A model generated the notes under the pieces. The model did not search any database. It had not been told where the DNA came from and worked only from the letters and a program-made list of their open reading frames with translations. Shown one piece after another: positions 20,301-29,771 of a stretch of DNA of 64,000 nucleotides; the first letter of the stretch is position 1, and every line of letters begins with the position of its first letter. The position numbers and the translations under genes are program-made. The stretch is from contig OX337234.1 of NCBI GenBank assembly GCA_946965045.2, forward strand, positions 558,001 to 622,000, written 5' to 3'. This stretch comes from Epithemia pelagica (taxonomy: Eukaryota > Bacillariophyta > Bacillariophyceae > Surirellales > Surirellaceae).

Positions 20301-20343
20301 ATCCATTGCGAAAAATGCTAAACGACGGCAGGTGCGCCGCTAA
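17329..20343 (+). CDS. Large PPR protein, intact paralogue
   Basis: A 1004-residue pentatricopeptide-repeat protein without introns, the inverted and intact counterpart of the minus-strand PPR gene. The start MVNTFNVVSKYLLFRPLGR is basic and amphipathic, as expected for a mitochondrial or plastid presequence. Tandem degenerate 35-mers such as VNYNTLILALSRTKLSDKCE run through most of the length, roughly residues 150-900. The C-terminus is Arg/Lys-rich (ERIESIAKNAKRRQVRR). Where the minus-strand copy has a TGA this one has CGA. PPR tracts bind single-stranded RNA one base per repeat; the RNA target cannot be read from the sequence. The YR retrotransposon lies 168 bp upstream of the start and may have displaced or supplied promoter sequence. 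Confidence 0.9.
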   Translation: MVNTFNVVSKYLLFRPLGRITRVTYRPQRTVQHVRRKSSLLGNPTQPWFSLITPHFHEREAIRFMSTNDEQGVGGKVGVSKDSSFVNSWISTKDRLIFMEPGTFESQNWMEAQELLKALRTNPKLSDDAVPKRVEYMFDVLDRLADEMEWIKQNCSDKKPELKTNLLNHTLDLWLDHIKVRAGTESVTNLLHAKKHRARGGQWNLGHLSVSLGTKSILSNVNRYFHVGLFKPNTIPYSIILRAMNKLDDPKYAPYEADKIYNLLIEKSKGNPNDMSFHPNGCIVNDMVEIWAQSWLPGSIDRIEDYLISLKGWYKQTNRHDQRPEPNIYCAVMEAHSRMNESRAALKRIQQLFDEMKQTCSTEELDVRTYTRVCHALVECKSQESVLAAHTILNDMCDAVTQKSNATPMPNSYMFNTLITAYGQLGNPDKAEKLFNEMKQLAYETGADSLRPTAINYSALLWAFAKVGDSLRSEVVANNIFEEMEIGNISFAELEETAVWDGVLVAWARSGHADAAVYISKWIQRLIKYGEENHVPEMVTTSTLNKLLECYSLMGTIEGAQSTEALIKWMKNQDTAALKPNGDSYYCQILAWCKAGKPDQAEIALRSFCTRVREQSLDVSAIDHRYFNIVIDAWSLSQDSRQAEKAMGVFNLMESLNIKPNAVNYNTLILALSRTKLSDKCEIVLNLFEKMKKQARDGDEFAKPTKRTYNAVIWSLGWSSESIKLEQAEELLRKCEQDEVQRDCLMYNALMSGWMRHVRPDKVEALFQEMKDGYNSGNEALKPTAATHIVRLQSWSKAGNPEKTSEALNDWIASAEAEPFHDMPDTRDFSAVLTAWLRSNRSDAAEKADRGLQQMMDLASTGRFQCFPDRHSFTAVISAYAKSKSKEAGKRALRLLEELKSLFREKNDRALDPNLLLYVEVLVACLSSMQTQDGEEAIRNLFRELLSKEASFWQEADMDVVPRWLRRLRRAFKSSRFKYDELLELDLERIESIAKNAKRRQVRR

Positions 20344-20698
20344 TGGATGGATAGATTGCTTTCAGTCATTGTCTCTATACTTGAAGAAAGTTGGTTTGTT
20401 GTGTCTGCACTGTCATGTGTTTCATTCCATCCCTTTCAAGCAAAGCTGGTCACGGAAAAGTGTCTTCATTTGTCTTTTCCGGTTGTCCTTTTCAAGAGCG
20501 GCTTCGTCTTCGGACTTGGGATTTTATAGTTTGCCTCAGGAGAATTGTGGCAAGTGGCAACAGTGATAGGAGTAAAAAGGAAGGGAGAATGGATGGACTA
20601 CCTACTCTCATATGGCTACGAGTATCGATATGGATATACAGAGTTCCCAACCACATAAGACATAGGAGTAAGTACTTATCTACTAGCAGTGTGAATTG
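20344..20698 (+). repeat. Duplicated PPR 3' flank, copy 2
   Basis: This matches 806-1182 with small indels. The common sequence ends at GTGTGAATTGT, after which this copy runs straight into the methyltransferase C-terminus. A deletion removed everything between the flank and that point. Confidence 0.7.
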
Positions 20699-20887
20699 TC
20701 TCAAGTCTTGGTTGAAGTGCATGCCTTCAAGAAAACGATCGAACCGGAGCATGAGAAATTTTTCCAAGGCATGCATGAGCAAGGATATGTCATGTTTCAC
20801 AGAGAACCGAACATTCATTGGTGGACGGCTGGTTCGGCCATTGAATTAAGCTTTTTGCAATTGAGACACGACTTTTTTGTCCCATAA
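20684..20887 (+). pseudogene. FkbM-like methyltransferase, C-terminal remnant
   Basis: The last ~62 codons read QVLVEVHAFKKTIEPEH, then FFQGMHEQGYVMFHREPNI, and end in FLQLRHDFFVP-TAA. This is the conserved tail of the diatom methyltransferase family whose N-terminal part lies broken at 1287-1845. There is no room for the rest of the gene, because the PPR 3' flank adjoins it. Function is lost. Confidence 0.65.
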
Positions 20888-21912
20888 AAGACAAGAATAC
20901 TAACTCTGTTAACGAGGCCAACAGATTATAAACATGAGATCGATAAATTCTCCAAAAAAAAGAGCATACGAGGATGCTCATAGACAGGTCCTGTGACTCC
21001 GTGTTATGTGTCCCGGGGTCCCGGGGCCACTGTAACTTTTTGGTCATTGGTCATGGACGTGCTGTCTGCTGTTGTGTGTATATTGTATTGCCCTGGGCCG
21101 AGCCGGGCTGCCTCTCTCCACTTCAAGCAATTGGCATATGTCCGCGCCAGACAGACGAGGTTTTTCGGCGCGACGGGCGAGGAGTGACAACAGAGTTGAG
21201 ATTGCGTTTTTGTGCCCTAACGATCAACGACGATGATAAAAGGTGTTTCGATTCGCTGGCATTGTCCTCATTCCACCACCATGTGGATGCCTGGCAGTTC
21301 CTCGCGAGCCAACAAACGGACGGTTGTGTATCCTCCTGATGCTCCATGGTGGTAATAGCTGGTTGGCGTTTCGCCCTCCCCTGGAAAAAGTCTGACCTTT
21401 GCAGTTGACACTGTATTGGAACACACAGCGCGATCCTCCAAGGCATTGACGATGGACATGAACCCACATACCACACACGATCCCCACCAGCGAAACGCCA
21501 CGAACAATGATGGCATGCGACAGATAGTTGTCCACACAACAAGAAGTGGAGTGAGTCTACAAAAGAGGTAGCAAGGCATTTTTTACAGTCGGCTCGACAA
21601 TATCTATATAATATGGTATATATATCTCTCTCTCTTTGGATGGAATCCATGGCTTCTCCTGATCTGTGTGTGTGTATGGGGTTATGAAATGACTGGATGA
21701 TACGGCAGGCATCCGTTCTGCCCCCATCGAACGAGAGAGACAGCGTGACTTGAGGAGGAAGAAGAGCTACGTGACACACCAAAAGGATTCAATCCTTTGG
21801 AAGTCTTGGTCTCGAGACTCTTTCCACAAAAGTCCATCTCTCACGTTTCGCATGGTAGTGGTGTTGTTGTGACAGGGGTCCGAATGGCATGGAACGTGCG
21901 TGTTATCTCCTA
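20888..21912. other. Intergenic, contains a dispersed repeat
   Basis: No gene recognised. Bases ~21150-21365 are an inverted copy of the repeat at 3360-3560. An AT-rich stretch with TATATATCTCTCTCTC lies at about 21605-21640. Confidence 0.5.
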
Positions 21913-24900
21913 TTAGGAAGATTCCTGGAAGGGTGTTTCGCGAGATTCTGGAAAGAGCCCAGTCATTCGATCCATGGAATGCTCCTCTTGTTGTGGATGT
22001 TGCTGCGGTGCGAATACGGAGGAGTAGGATGCATGTGGAGGAGGAAGAGAGATGGGAGAGTTTCGATACAATGGATAGCAAGGTTGATGATACGGGGTCC
22101 TGGAGCCGGACATCATGGATGTTGTTGTTGTTCGATCGACCACTGGAACTGGAGCCGATTCACTCGGTGCCCTTGCAGTGGTGGATCTTGTGGAACCACG
22201 GCGTTCTTCTGGCCAGTCCCATGGTCCTGCTGCGGTTAGAGCCGGGGGCCGAGTGGCGACGGGTTGCGAGGTATCCGAGACATCGGGTTGATGCCATTCG
22301 CCACTACCACCACTAATAATCTTGGTACTGGAAGGATTGGCACCACCAAGATTGGTATGCCAGAGAACGACGCGAGGCGAAGGACCCATTGGATGGGACT
22401 GGGCATGGCTGCCATTGCAAAGAGATTTGGCTGGATCCTGATCCTGATGAGGACGATGTCGCTTGTGTTGGGGCGAGGATTGGAGTCCTTGCTTTTTGCG
22501 ACTGCGGGTACGACTCTTGCTAGTGTTGTGGTTCGTGGCGGCTGCATGCTGTTGTTGTTGCTGCTTTTTGAGTTTGGGAGGCTCGCTGCGAATGGGTGGG
22601 GGCGGTCCCGACCTTCCACAATAGCGCCACAACAACGATTGGCGTTGTCGGGCATTCAAGTACAAGTCTCGTCGTTCCTTGCAGCGGACCGGTTGCCGCA
22701 ATCGTTCATACTCCTCCAAATCCATTCGAGCAGGAGCCGGGCAATAGCCCCATCCCAAGGCCAGGGGGACAAGACAGGGCGAACGACGTCCCTCCTTGCC
22801 GTGGTCATCCTCGACCAGTAAGAGGCGTTCGTATTCACGAATTTGAACGCCGCCATCAAATCTGACGCGGGGCCGAGGTGTCTCGAGTAGGAGCGATTCC
22901 AAGGGAAGCAGATCTTGAAAGGAGGAGTGGTTGCCATCGTCTTCTTCTTCTTGCTCTTCTTGATGGTTGGAGCCGTCTGGTTGGTTCGAACACAAGGTCA
23001 TTTCTTCCATGATGGTGGGAGAGGGAGATTGGGAACAAATGGAGGACGTTGAGGGAGTATTGGTCCGCGGAGCAAGAGTCTTGCTCTTGCAAGAGCTGCT
23101 GGTTTTGAGAATGCCCTTTGGCGCAACTAATTGTCCTGATGTGCAGGATGCCTCACGGAATGGCAAGGGTTGTCGTCCCAATAAACCCGTGAGTTCTTCA
23201 TCTTCTTCGTCATCCTCAGTGTCGTAGTCGCTCTGTTTCTTGAGATGCGATGATGGGAGGACGGAGTAATTCTTTTGTTGGTCAACGTGCCAGGGCCGGG
23301 TCATTCGTTCTTCTAGTGGCTGTCTCTTGCTTTTGCCCTGTGCCCAACAAAAGGATGCTTGTTTCGAAGACACCAACAACTGGGTTCGGGTAGCAATGCG
23401 GTGACTCTTGGGGTCTGCTTCTTGTTTTTCTTGGAGTAGTGGAGGTGCTGGAATGGCAAAGGCCGTTGGACTGGGACCATATCGTTGGAAGAACCACGGG
23501 TCTCGGTTGTTGCTGCTGCTACTTGCAGTGCTGGTGGGCAAGGGCGAAAACAAGGTGGGCCGTTGTAGATGCGCCGTGGTGATGGACGGTCGTGTGGCTC
23601 GGGGTGCGAGAACACCACCACCATGACTACTACTGCCGAGACCAGGATGGCGAATCGGAGAAGTGGGCGAGGCGGCAAACGTCCCACCACCACCACCACA
23701 ACACATGGGTGGTACCACGACATCTTGGTCCGTTGTGCGTGTACGCAGTTGCGGGGAGGAGCATGGAGCAAAGGACGATGGAATGCGACTCGGGGAATCT
23801 TCTTCCTCCTCCTCCTTTTTCCGAGTGTCTGGGTCTCCACTGGCAGCCGTACTGGGAGTTCTTGTTGGTGCGGTACTTTCGTGACATCGTTGGGGCAACT
23901 TGGGAGGGGCCATGAGATTATTCGTATGCGTGTGCGTGGTGATCATCATCATTTGTTCCACCGTGGGAGAAGGAGACCATCGATCCGGTGTCGCGGGACG
24001 CCGCATGGCAGTCGTCGTCGTCGTCGTCGTTGAGAACGTCTGGTTGCTGTTGTGGCTGTGACTCACGGACAAGGACGACGACGGTGTCACGGAAGGAACG
24101 GGTCGAAACCATGGACTCCAATCTTCCTCCTCCTCCTCCTCAATGCTTGTTTCACTACTGGGATCTTGGTCGTCGGCCTCAGTTTCTTGTCGTGGTAGTG
24201 GCTTGGTCGAACGGGCGCTCCCACCACCCAGCGTGGGGGTGGTGAGGATTCGGGAAGCAGCAGTCGTTGTTGTCGTCATGGCAGTAGTGGTTGTGGTGCT
24301 GGAATACCGAGGAGGAGGAGGACCACCCTGATGGTGATCGCCGGTGGGAACTGCGACCAACGTCCGTGAACTCCCACCACCCAATTGAAACAATCGTTGG
24401 AGCAAGGAAGGTCTTCGTTTCAAGAGAGGTGGTGGTGGCAGTGGAGGAGGGGTGACCAAGCCATTTTCGTGGTCCAGTTTCTCCTTCTTGTTGTGGTTGT
24501 CCTTGTGGTCGTTAACGTCGGGATGCTGCTCCGGGGGCAGCTCCAGAGGTTTCTTGAGGCTCTCACGGGTTGTCGCGCTTGGGCTCATGGTTGTGGTGCT
24601 ATTGGTAGTAGTGCTGCTGCTCCACAAGTTGCGAAGCGATGGTACACGACACGGACGACGCATGGCCCCCATGCCTCGCAGTGGCGGGGCAGGATGGTGA
24701 TGGTGCTGCTGCTGCGGAGGAGGAGGAGGACTAGTATTCTTGTGACGGCCATTCGAATCCTGACTGGTACTTCGGGGCGGTGTTTCCAGGACTGTTCCAC
24801 CGACGGCTGCTGTTGCTACCATGGATTCTTGTACGGGTGGTGCAGGAGGAGGGGTCTGCGACACGACCCTCCACTCACCGTGCTGCTTTTTTGGATGGAA

Positions 24901-26079
24901 TGTGGCAGTATGAGTCTCGGGCCGTTGCCGCATTTGACTGGTCCTTGTAGAAGGCGGTACGGCCGGACCACCACCGCCAATAGGTTGTGGCCCATGGGAA
25001 CCACCACCAACGACGACTGGAGGAAGCACCATTGCGGAACCCTGGACTGGGGCGAACGTCGGGTGTTGGTTCGGCAAGGACAACTCATGTTCTGGTAGTA
25101 GTGGTGGTGGTGGTGACACCACCATGACCAAACCTCCTGGTGCGGGTTCCTGTGGTTGTTGTGCCTGCTGTGGTTGTGGTTTGCCAAACCATCGTTGCAA
25201 CAAGGAATATTTGCGTTCCAAGGGTGGTGGTGGAGCCACTTCTTCTTCTTCTTGTTCGTCTTGTGGTACGTCCATACGGGTTGCTCCTCTTGCTTCCATG
25301 ACTTGATGCATGCATGGTGATGGTGAAGATGCCACAGTGTGAGGGTTTGACTGGTCTCGGTGGTGTGGGGATGGTCCTTCGTACTGCGGCTGCGGTTCCG
25401 TTTCATTACCATTCTTATGAGTACTAGCCGAAACGAGGAACTTGTCGTGACCGATGGGCAGGAATTTGTCTGTTTCTGAAGCGTCGTGTGCTTGCCGTGT
25501 TGTTGTTGTTGTTATGGGAGCTCCTTGCCCTTGGTTCTCCAAACAAGAGTGTCGCTCCTCGCCGCTGTTTCCACCACCTCCCAGACTGCGACTGCTGTTG
25601 CTACAGAGCGATGTGAGTTTGGCCACGAGTTGCAATCGTTCCCGTTCTTCGTCCTCGTCATTACGGTCCTTGTGTGGGTGATCTTCTTTTTGTTGGGATT
25701 GTGATTGGGACAGCGTTGGAAGTGCGTGAAACGGGAGGGACTGGGTATATCGCAAGGGCGGTGGTGGCGCTGCTGCTGGCAGTATCCCGTTGGTGCAGTC
25801 GGACAGGGGATCCTTGGGCGTGGCTGTTCCTGCTGCAGTGGGTGTACGAATGGTGGTTAGACTTCGACTCTTTTGCAACAAGGGCGGTCGTGGTGCTGGC
25901 ACGGTCCTCTTGTGACTGTGATTATGGTGGTGCCACGGTACTCGTATGCGGCGTCGCAGCGTTGCTGGAGTGGTGGTGGGATGGAACCAATGACTCGACC
26001 TTTCTCGCAAATCCTGAGGCCTCCCGGAAGGAGTGGAGCAGGACGAAGAGGAAGAGGACGACATGAGGGACATGGTCAT
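21913..26079 (-). CDS. Large disordered protein with stramenopile REYER motif
   Basis: A 1388-residue single-exon frame starting MTMSLMSSSSSSSC. Most of it is Pro/Ser/Thr/His/Gln-rich low complexity with no recognisable fold. Two stretches repeat a KRRPSLLQRLFQLG / ERKYSLLQRWFGKP pattern, possibly short amphipathic motifs. Near residues 1100-1190 is one conserved block: RVRFDGGVQIREYERLLL, then LALGWGY, then DLEEYERLR followed by many Arg and LLWRYCG. This VRF-x-REYER-xLGW-xxxDxEEYE arrangement occurs in many uncharacterised diatom proteins. Location is unknown; no signal peptide or membrane segment is evident. The motif and the length of the frame make it a real gene, but the role is unknown. 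Confidence 0.65.
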   Translation of the reverse strand: MTMSLMSSSSSSSCSTPSGRPQDLRERSSHWFHPTTTPATLRRRIRVPWHHHNHSHKRTVPAPRPPLLQKSRSLTTIRTPTAAGTATPKDPLSDCTNGILPAAAPPPPLRYTQSLPFHALPTLSQSQSQQKEDHPHKDRNDEDEERERLQLVAKLTSLCSNSSRSLGGGGNSGEERHSCLENQGQGAPITTTTTRQAHDASETDKFLPIGHDKFLVSASTHKNGNETEPQPQYEGPSPHHRDQSNPHTVASSPSPCMHQVMEARGATRMDVPQDEQEEEEVAPPPPLERKYSLLQRWFGKPQPQQAQQPQEPAPGGLVMVVSPPPPLLPEHELSLPNQHPTFAPVQGSAMVLPPVVVGGGSHGPQPIGGGGPAVPPSTRTSQMRQRPETHTATFHPKKQHGEWRVVSQTPPPAPPVQESMVATAAVGGTVLETPPRSTSQDSNGRHKNTSPPPPPQQQHHHHPAPPLRGMGAMRRPCRVPSLRNLWSSSTTTNSTTTMSPSATTRESLKKPLELPPEQHPDVNDHKDNHNKKEKLDHENGLVTPPPLPPPPLLKRRPSLLQRLFQLGGGSSRTLVAVPTGDHHQGGPPPPRYSSTTTTTAMTTTTTAASRILTTPTLGGGSARSTKPLPRQETEADDQDPSSETSIEEEEEEDWSPWFRPVPSVTPSSSLSVSHSHNSNQTFSTTTTTTTAMRRPATPDRWSPSPTVEQMMMITTHTHTNNLMAPPKLPQRCHESTAPTRTPSTAASGDPDTRKKEEEEEDSPSRIPSSFAPCSSPQLRTRTTDQDVVVPPMCCGGGGGTFAASPTSPIRHPGLGSSSHGGGVLAPRATRPSITTAHLQRPTLFSPLPTSTASSSSNNRDPWFFQRYGPSPTAFAIPAPPLLQEKQEADPKSHRIATRTQLLVSSKQASFCWAQGKSKRQPLEERMTRPWHVDQQKNYSVLPSSHLKKQSDYDTEDDEEDEELTGLLGRQPLPFREASCTSGQLVAPKGILKTSSSCKSKTLAPRTNTPSTSSICSQSPSPTIMEEMTLCSNQPDGSNHQEEQEEEDDGNHSSFQDLLPLESLLLETPRPRVRFDGGVQIREYERLLLVEDDHGKEGRRSPCLVPLALGWGYCPAPARMDLEEYERLRQPVRCKERRDLYLNARQRQSLLWRYCGRSGPPPPIRSEPPKLKKQQQQQHAAATNHNTSKSRTRSRKKQGLQSSPQHKRHRPHQDQDPAKSLCNGSHAQSHPMGPSPRVVLWHTNLGGANPSSTKIISGGSGEWHQPDVSDTSQPVATRPPALTAAGPWDWPEERRGSTRSTTARAPSESAPVPVVDRTTTTSMMSGSRTPYHQPCYPLYRNSPISLPPPHASYSSVFAPQQHPQQEEHSMDRMTGLFPESRETPFQESS

Positions 26080-27167
26080 GGAAGGTAAAGGCTCGAACCA
26101 AGGGCTTGTATTCGCAATAGAAGAGGGGACAACCTGTTGCTGTCAACGACGTTTTGCAACAATCCAACTCGTGCCTTTTCGCTCTTTCTCGTTGGACTTT
26201 GGGGAGGGGAACACACTTGCACGTTCCGTGTTTCGGCTGTTCACTCCACACCAAGGATCAGTACCACCACAACAACCACAACAGGTGAAGGATGCGAGTG
26301 TGAGTGGACTGTTTTTTGTGAGGAGTGATGGTGATGATGATGGAGAGAGACTTGAGCTAGTCTTGGAATGAGGAAAGGCAGTCCCGCCGTCCCTTCCGTG
26401 TCGTTGTGTGTGTGTATGTTGGGGGGCAACCATCCACCATAGAACTCAGTGAGAAGAAGGAGGAGGAGGCGGCATTCTTGTGGTGGAACCACATCATGAT
26501 GGACGACGGCAACTTTTGTGAGAGAGACAAAGCGCCTCCTCCACTTGAACAAAGAAAACGCGAATGGGAGCGGGAACACGAAAAAACCCAGGCGGGTCAG
26601 TTGGTTTTTTATTGTTGAAACTTTTCGAGATCGTTGATTCTCAACCGATGGGAATGTGTGAATGAGAACAGGAGACATTCCATATTCAGACACGTCATGC
26701 AGGTCATTCCCCCTCTTGTATTGTCAATAGCGACGACTCATGAGGCGCGTGATTCGGCTAGCGTGTCTATGTGTATGATAACAGCGGCTGCAAAGAGTAG
26801 ACTCCACTCTCCATGTCTAAGTAAGAGATTGTGGCAATGGAGTTGGAGTAGAAGTAGGAAACGGGGATACTCAAAGCTCAATCATCTTGCGGTTTTCACT
26901 ATACACTGGGATGTGTATTCATGAAATTTCATTCTCATCTTACGACTACTACTAAAGGGGTCGAGATACTACATCCGACAGTGGCCGTTCTCAATCTCCA
27001 TGGACTGGCCTATTTTGTGTCTTGTTCTGTCTGTTTTGGCTTTGGTATCTCTCCTGTTTTCTTCTTGTCATGTAAAATAGTTTCTGTTTTGTGTATCACG
27101 CAGAGATCCTGGTTCCTCCTCTCGTCCCACATCAACTCCATCATCCACCTGCTCCAGGTAGAGGTAC
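26080..27167. other. Intergenic region
   Basis: No gene supported. It contains the upstream region of the disordered-protein gene (read leftward) and the region beyond the stop of the small secreted protein gene. A (CAA/CCA)-rich patch lies near 26265-26285. Confidence 0.5.
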
Positions 27168-27470
27168 TTAGCGCTTGTACGACTTCATCATGCTCTTCAT
27201 CGATTTGCTCTTCATGTATTTTGACTTCTTCTTTTTGGTCATCTTGCTGCCTTTTTTGGACATATTGCCATAGCCGTGAAGGAGACGCTCGGCGTCTTGC
27301 TCACCATCGTAGCCTTCGTTGCGAGGTTCTTCGTCGTCCTCCTCCTCCTCGATTTCTTCAGTCGTCGTGCGCAAGTAGTAGGTTCCGTCGTCCCAAACCG
27401 CCATGGTGCTGCGAACCATGGTGGAGGCCAAAAGGAGGGACCAGGAAAGAAACAAGGAGGCAAACTTCAT
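27168..27470 (-). CDS. Small secreted K/S/M-rich protein, silaffin-like
   Basis: A 100-residue preprotein. Residues 1-24 form a signal peptide (MKFASLFLSWSLLLASTM...), so it enters the ER. It is followed by a short segment, an acidic run (TEEIEEEEDDEEP), an ERLLHGYG linker that contains an RxL, and a C-terminal ~30-residue tail of Lys, Ser, Met and Tyr. The tail shows KxxK spacing repeatedly: KGSK, KMTK, KYMK, KSMK, KSYK. Signal peptide plus acidic propeptide, RxL and KxxK/Ser-rich polycation is the plan of silaffin-type biosilica proteins, which are phosphorylated and polyamine-modified in the silica deposition vesicle. This is an inference from composition; small unrelated secreted peptides can look similar. 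No intron is needed. Confidence 0.6.
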   Translation of the reverse strand: MKFASLFLSWSLLLASTMVRSTMAVWDDGTYYLRTTTEEIEEEEDDEEPRNEGYDGEQDAERLLHGYGNMSKKGSKMTKKKKSKYMKSKSMKSMMKSYKR

Positions 27471-27725
27471 ACTGTCTATTAATGCTTGCTGTCAAGTAGT
27501 AGTAAGGAGATATCGTCCAAAAACGTTGGGATTCAAGAGTTGTTGTTTCTGATTGCGGATGAACCAATTTTGTGTGTCCTCCAAATTTGTTGTTGGATCG
27601 TTGTGGCTGGTTTTGGATGTGAGCAAGATGCTAGTGTTTCACAAAACAAGACACCATCGCTCATAGAGTGTATGGATCAAATCGCCACATGTGCTATCTA
27701 CGGAGATCTACAGGTGTCATCCATT

Positions 27726-27925
27726 NNNNNNNNNNNNNNNNNNNNNNNNNNNNNNNNNNNNNNNNNNNNNNNNNNNNNNNNNNNNNNNNNNNNNNNNNNN
27801 NNNNNNNNNNNNNNNNNNNNNNNNNNNNNNNNNNNNNNNNNNNNNNNNNNNNNNNNNNNNNNNNNNNNNNNNNNNNNNNNNNNNNNNNNNNNNNNNNNNN
27901 NNNNNNNNNNNNNNNNNNNNNNNNN
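27726..27925. other. Assembly gap (200 N)
   Basis: Exactly 200 undetermined bases, probably a scaffold gap of nominal size. True distance and content are unknown. Confidence 0.98.
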
Positions 27926-28696
27926 GAGAGCATGAGAAAAGAGACGTGGTTCCCGCCAAGAGGGACAAGAATACGTAGAAGAAGAATGAGGTCAGGTCTT
28001 CTTGTGGTGCTATCAAACCTAATACTCTGTGGTGTGATTGCATTTTGCCGTAGTGTAGGCCCAGGGACCCAGAGGCATCTATCTCATATTCCGTGTCTCA
28101 TTCATAGAGGGCTCTCATGGCAAAACATAAAAAATAGATAGGAGTCGGACGCATGACCAAGGGCATGTCTCATATTATCATGGATGAAAGCGAAGTGAAA
28201 GAACAGTGCGTCTAGAATTGAACGAAGAAGAACGCTGTGTTCTGTGCTCTCTACTAGGGGTACTATGATATGCTATGGCCACTTGCTCTATTCGGACGAG
28301 CACTCTTGTAGCTCCAAGAGTAGAGCGGAAATGAATCAAACTAACTATTGAAAATTGAAAACGAGTCCTTTCTTTGCAACGAGAAGACGACAAAGAACTT
28401 GGTAGGTTGGTGTCGTCTTTTCTATGATGTGGTTCGCATGTTGTGTAATCCTTTACGAGTAGTATGTCATCTACCATCCATCTCCCATCGAATTACACGC
28501 ATTCACGACTTCTAAGATTGCATTCAGGATTCAGGCACTATTATTTGTCCCCCTCGAATATTCTTGTAGACATTACGAATACGCAGGGCCTGTTTTCCCA
28601 ACGAGAGCAAAAGGGCCGGCTCCTAGAGGGCTTATAAAGAAAGTTTTCATCTTTCCAATACGAGTAGGGGGTGGTCTCGCATTTTTATCTATTGTC
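27926..28696. other. Intergenic, nothing recognised
   Basis: No open frame with homology or repeat was recognised on either strand. Confidence 0.5.
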
Positions 28697-29384
28697 CCCA
28701 CTCACATTTTCGAAGGATTCACACAAACTGTTTCCGTAAGTTGACTACCATGTTGGCCTACAGTTAACTTTTTCATAAAGGCATCATCATTCACAATTCC
28801 CCGCCCAGCTAAAGTTTCCCTTTCCCGATGTCGCCTGGACACAAAAGAAGCCTCAACCCGACGGCTATGTTCCGATAGGTTCAAAATTCACTGAATGTTT
28901 GAACCCGTTCACAAAGGAGGCACAACGCTCTTCTCGACGATTCAGAGACTTTGCGGGACTACCAAAACCTTCACGCTGTGACGACCGACCGAGGACAGCA
29001 AGTCTTCCTTCCAATTTGACAAAACAATCTTCCAAGGCATCGGAAATACTAAAATGCAACTTGATCAACTCCATTTGCTCATACGCCGCCACTCGTCATA
29101 CCCGAAAGCGACGCTTGATGTCGTTGGTGCACGGATTTGAAAGCAACTAAGAGCTATTTGCCCTGCTCACATTTTCGAAGGATTCACACAAACTGTTTAG
29201 TTGATGATGGCCGTGTTGGCCTACTGTTACCTTTTTGTAGGCATCATCATTCACAATTCCCCGACCAGCAAAAGCTTCCCATTCTCGAGGTCTCCTGGAC
29301 ACACAAGAAGCCTCAACCTGACTGCTATGTTCCGATAGGTTCAAAATTCACTGAATGTTTGAACCCGTTCACAAAGGAGGCCAT
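28697..29384. repeat. Tandem duplication downstream of lipase gene
   Basis: A ~220 bp unit beginning with CACATTTTCGAAGGATTCAC occurs at about 28702-28916 and 29165-29381. The first copy is followed by a copy of the lipase last exon. Both units end in CGTTCACAAAGGAGGC, where the lipase tail begins. This looks like repeated local duplication of the lipase 3' end. Confidence 0.7.
28911..29150 (-). pseudogene. Partial copy of the lipase last exon
   Basis: Minus strand encodes AAYEQMELIKLHFSISDALE and the Arg-rich tail up to RREERCASFV. It is close to the last exon of the TAG lipase (29955-30203), and the copied segment extends to the region of the splice acceptor. No other lipase exons are nearby, so it is a dead partial duplicate. 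It has a different ending (NGFKHSVNFEPIG). Confidence 0.7.
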
Positions 29385-29771
29385 GTCGCCAGTCGGTTTG
29401 CACGCCGGTCGACTGTGCCTTTCATGCATGCACACATTGTCACTCAAGCTTTCTTTCACTTCTGATATGTCCGAAGAGGAGAGTACAAGCTTGACAAGAC
29501 GAAGACAAACTCAGGGAGCGTAGTCTACCTAAACATTCTTTATGTAGTCAAACAGAACCCCATTGTTCTCGTTGTGCCCCACGCAGGTCTCAAACCGCTT
29601 ACAGCATAATGAATCCGTCCCCCATTCAAAGTCTCGTGAATTCAACAAGAGGATGAGAGCAAGGTGGCAACAAGCTGTCAAATGATTGATTCCAGAATGA
29701 AGGAATTGAGACATAGTGCGCTCGAATTCCTCTGCCCATCACCTTCTGTGACAAAGGTGTCTGGCTCCGCA

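Noticed and set aside
27726-27925. Open frames running through the N block
   Set aside because: They are produced by undetermined bases and have no support.
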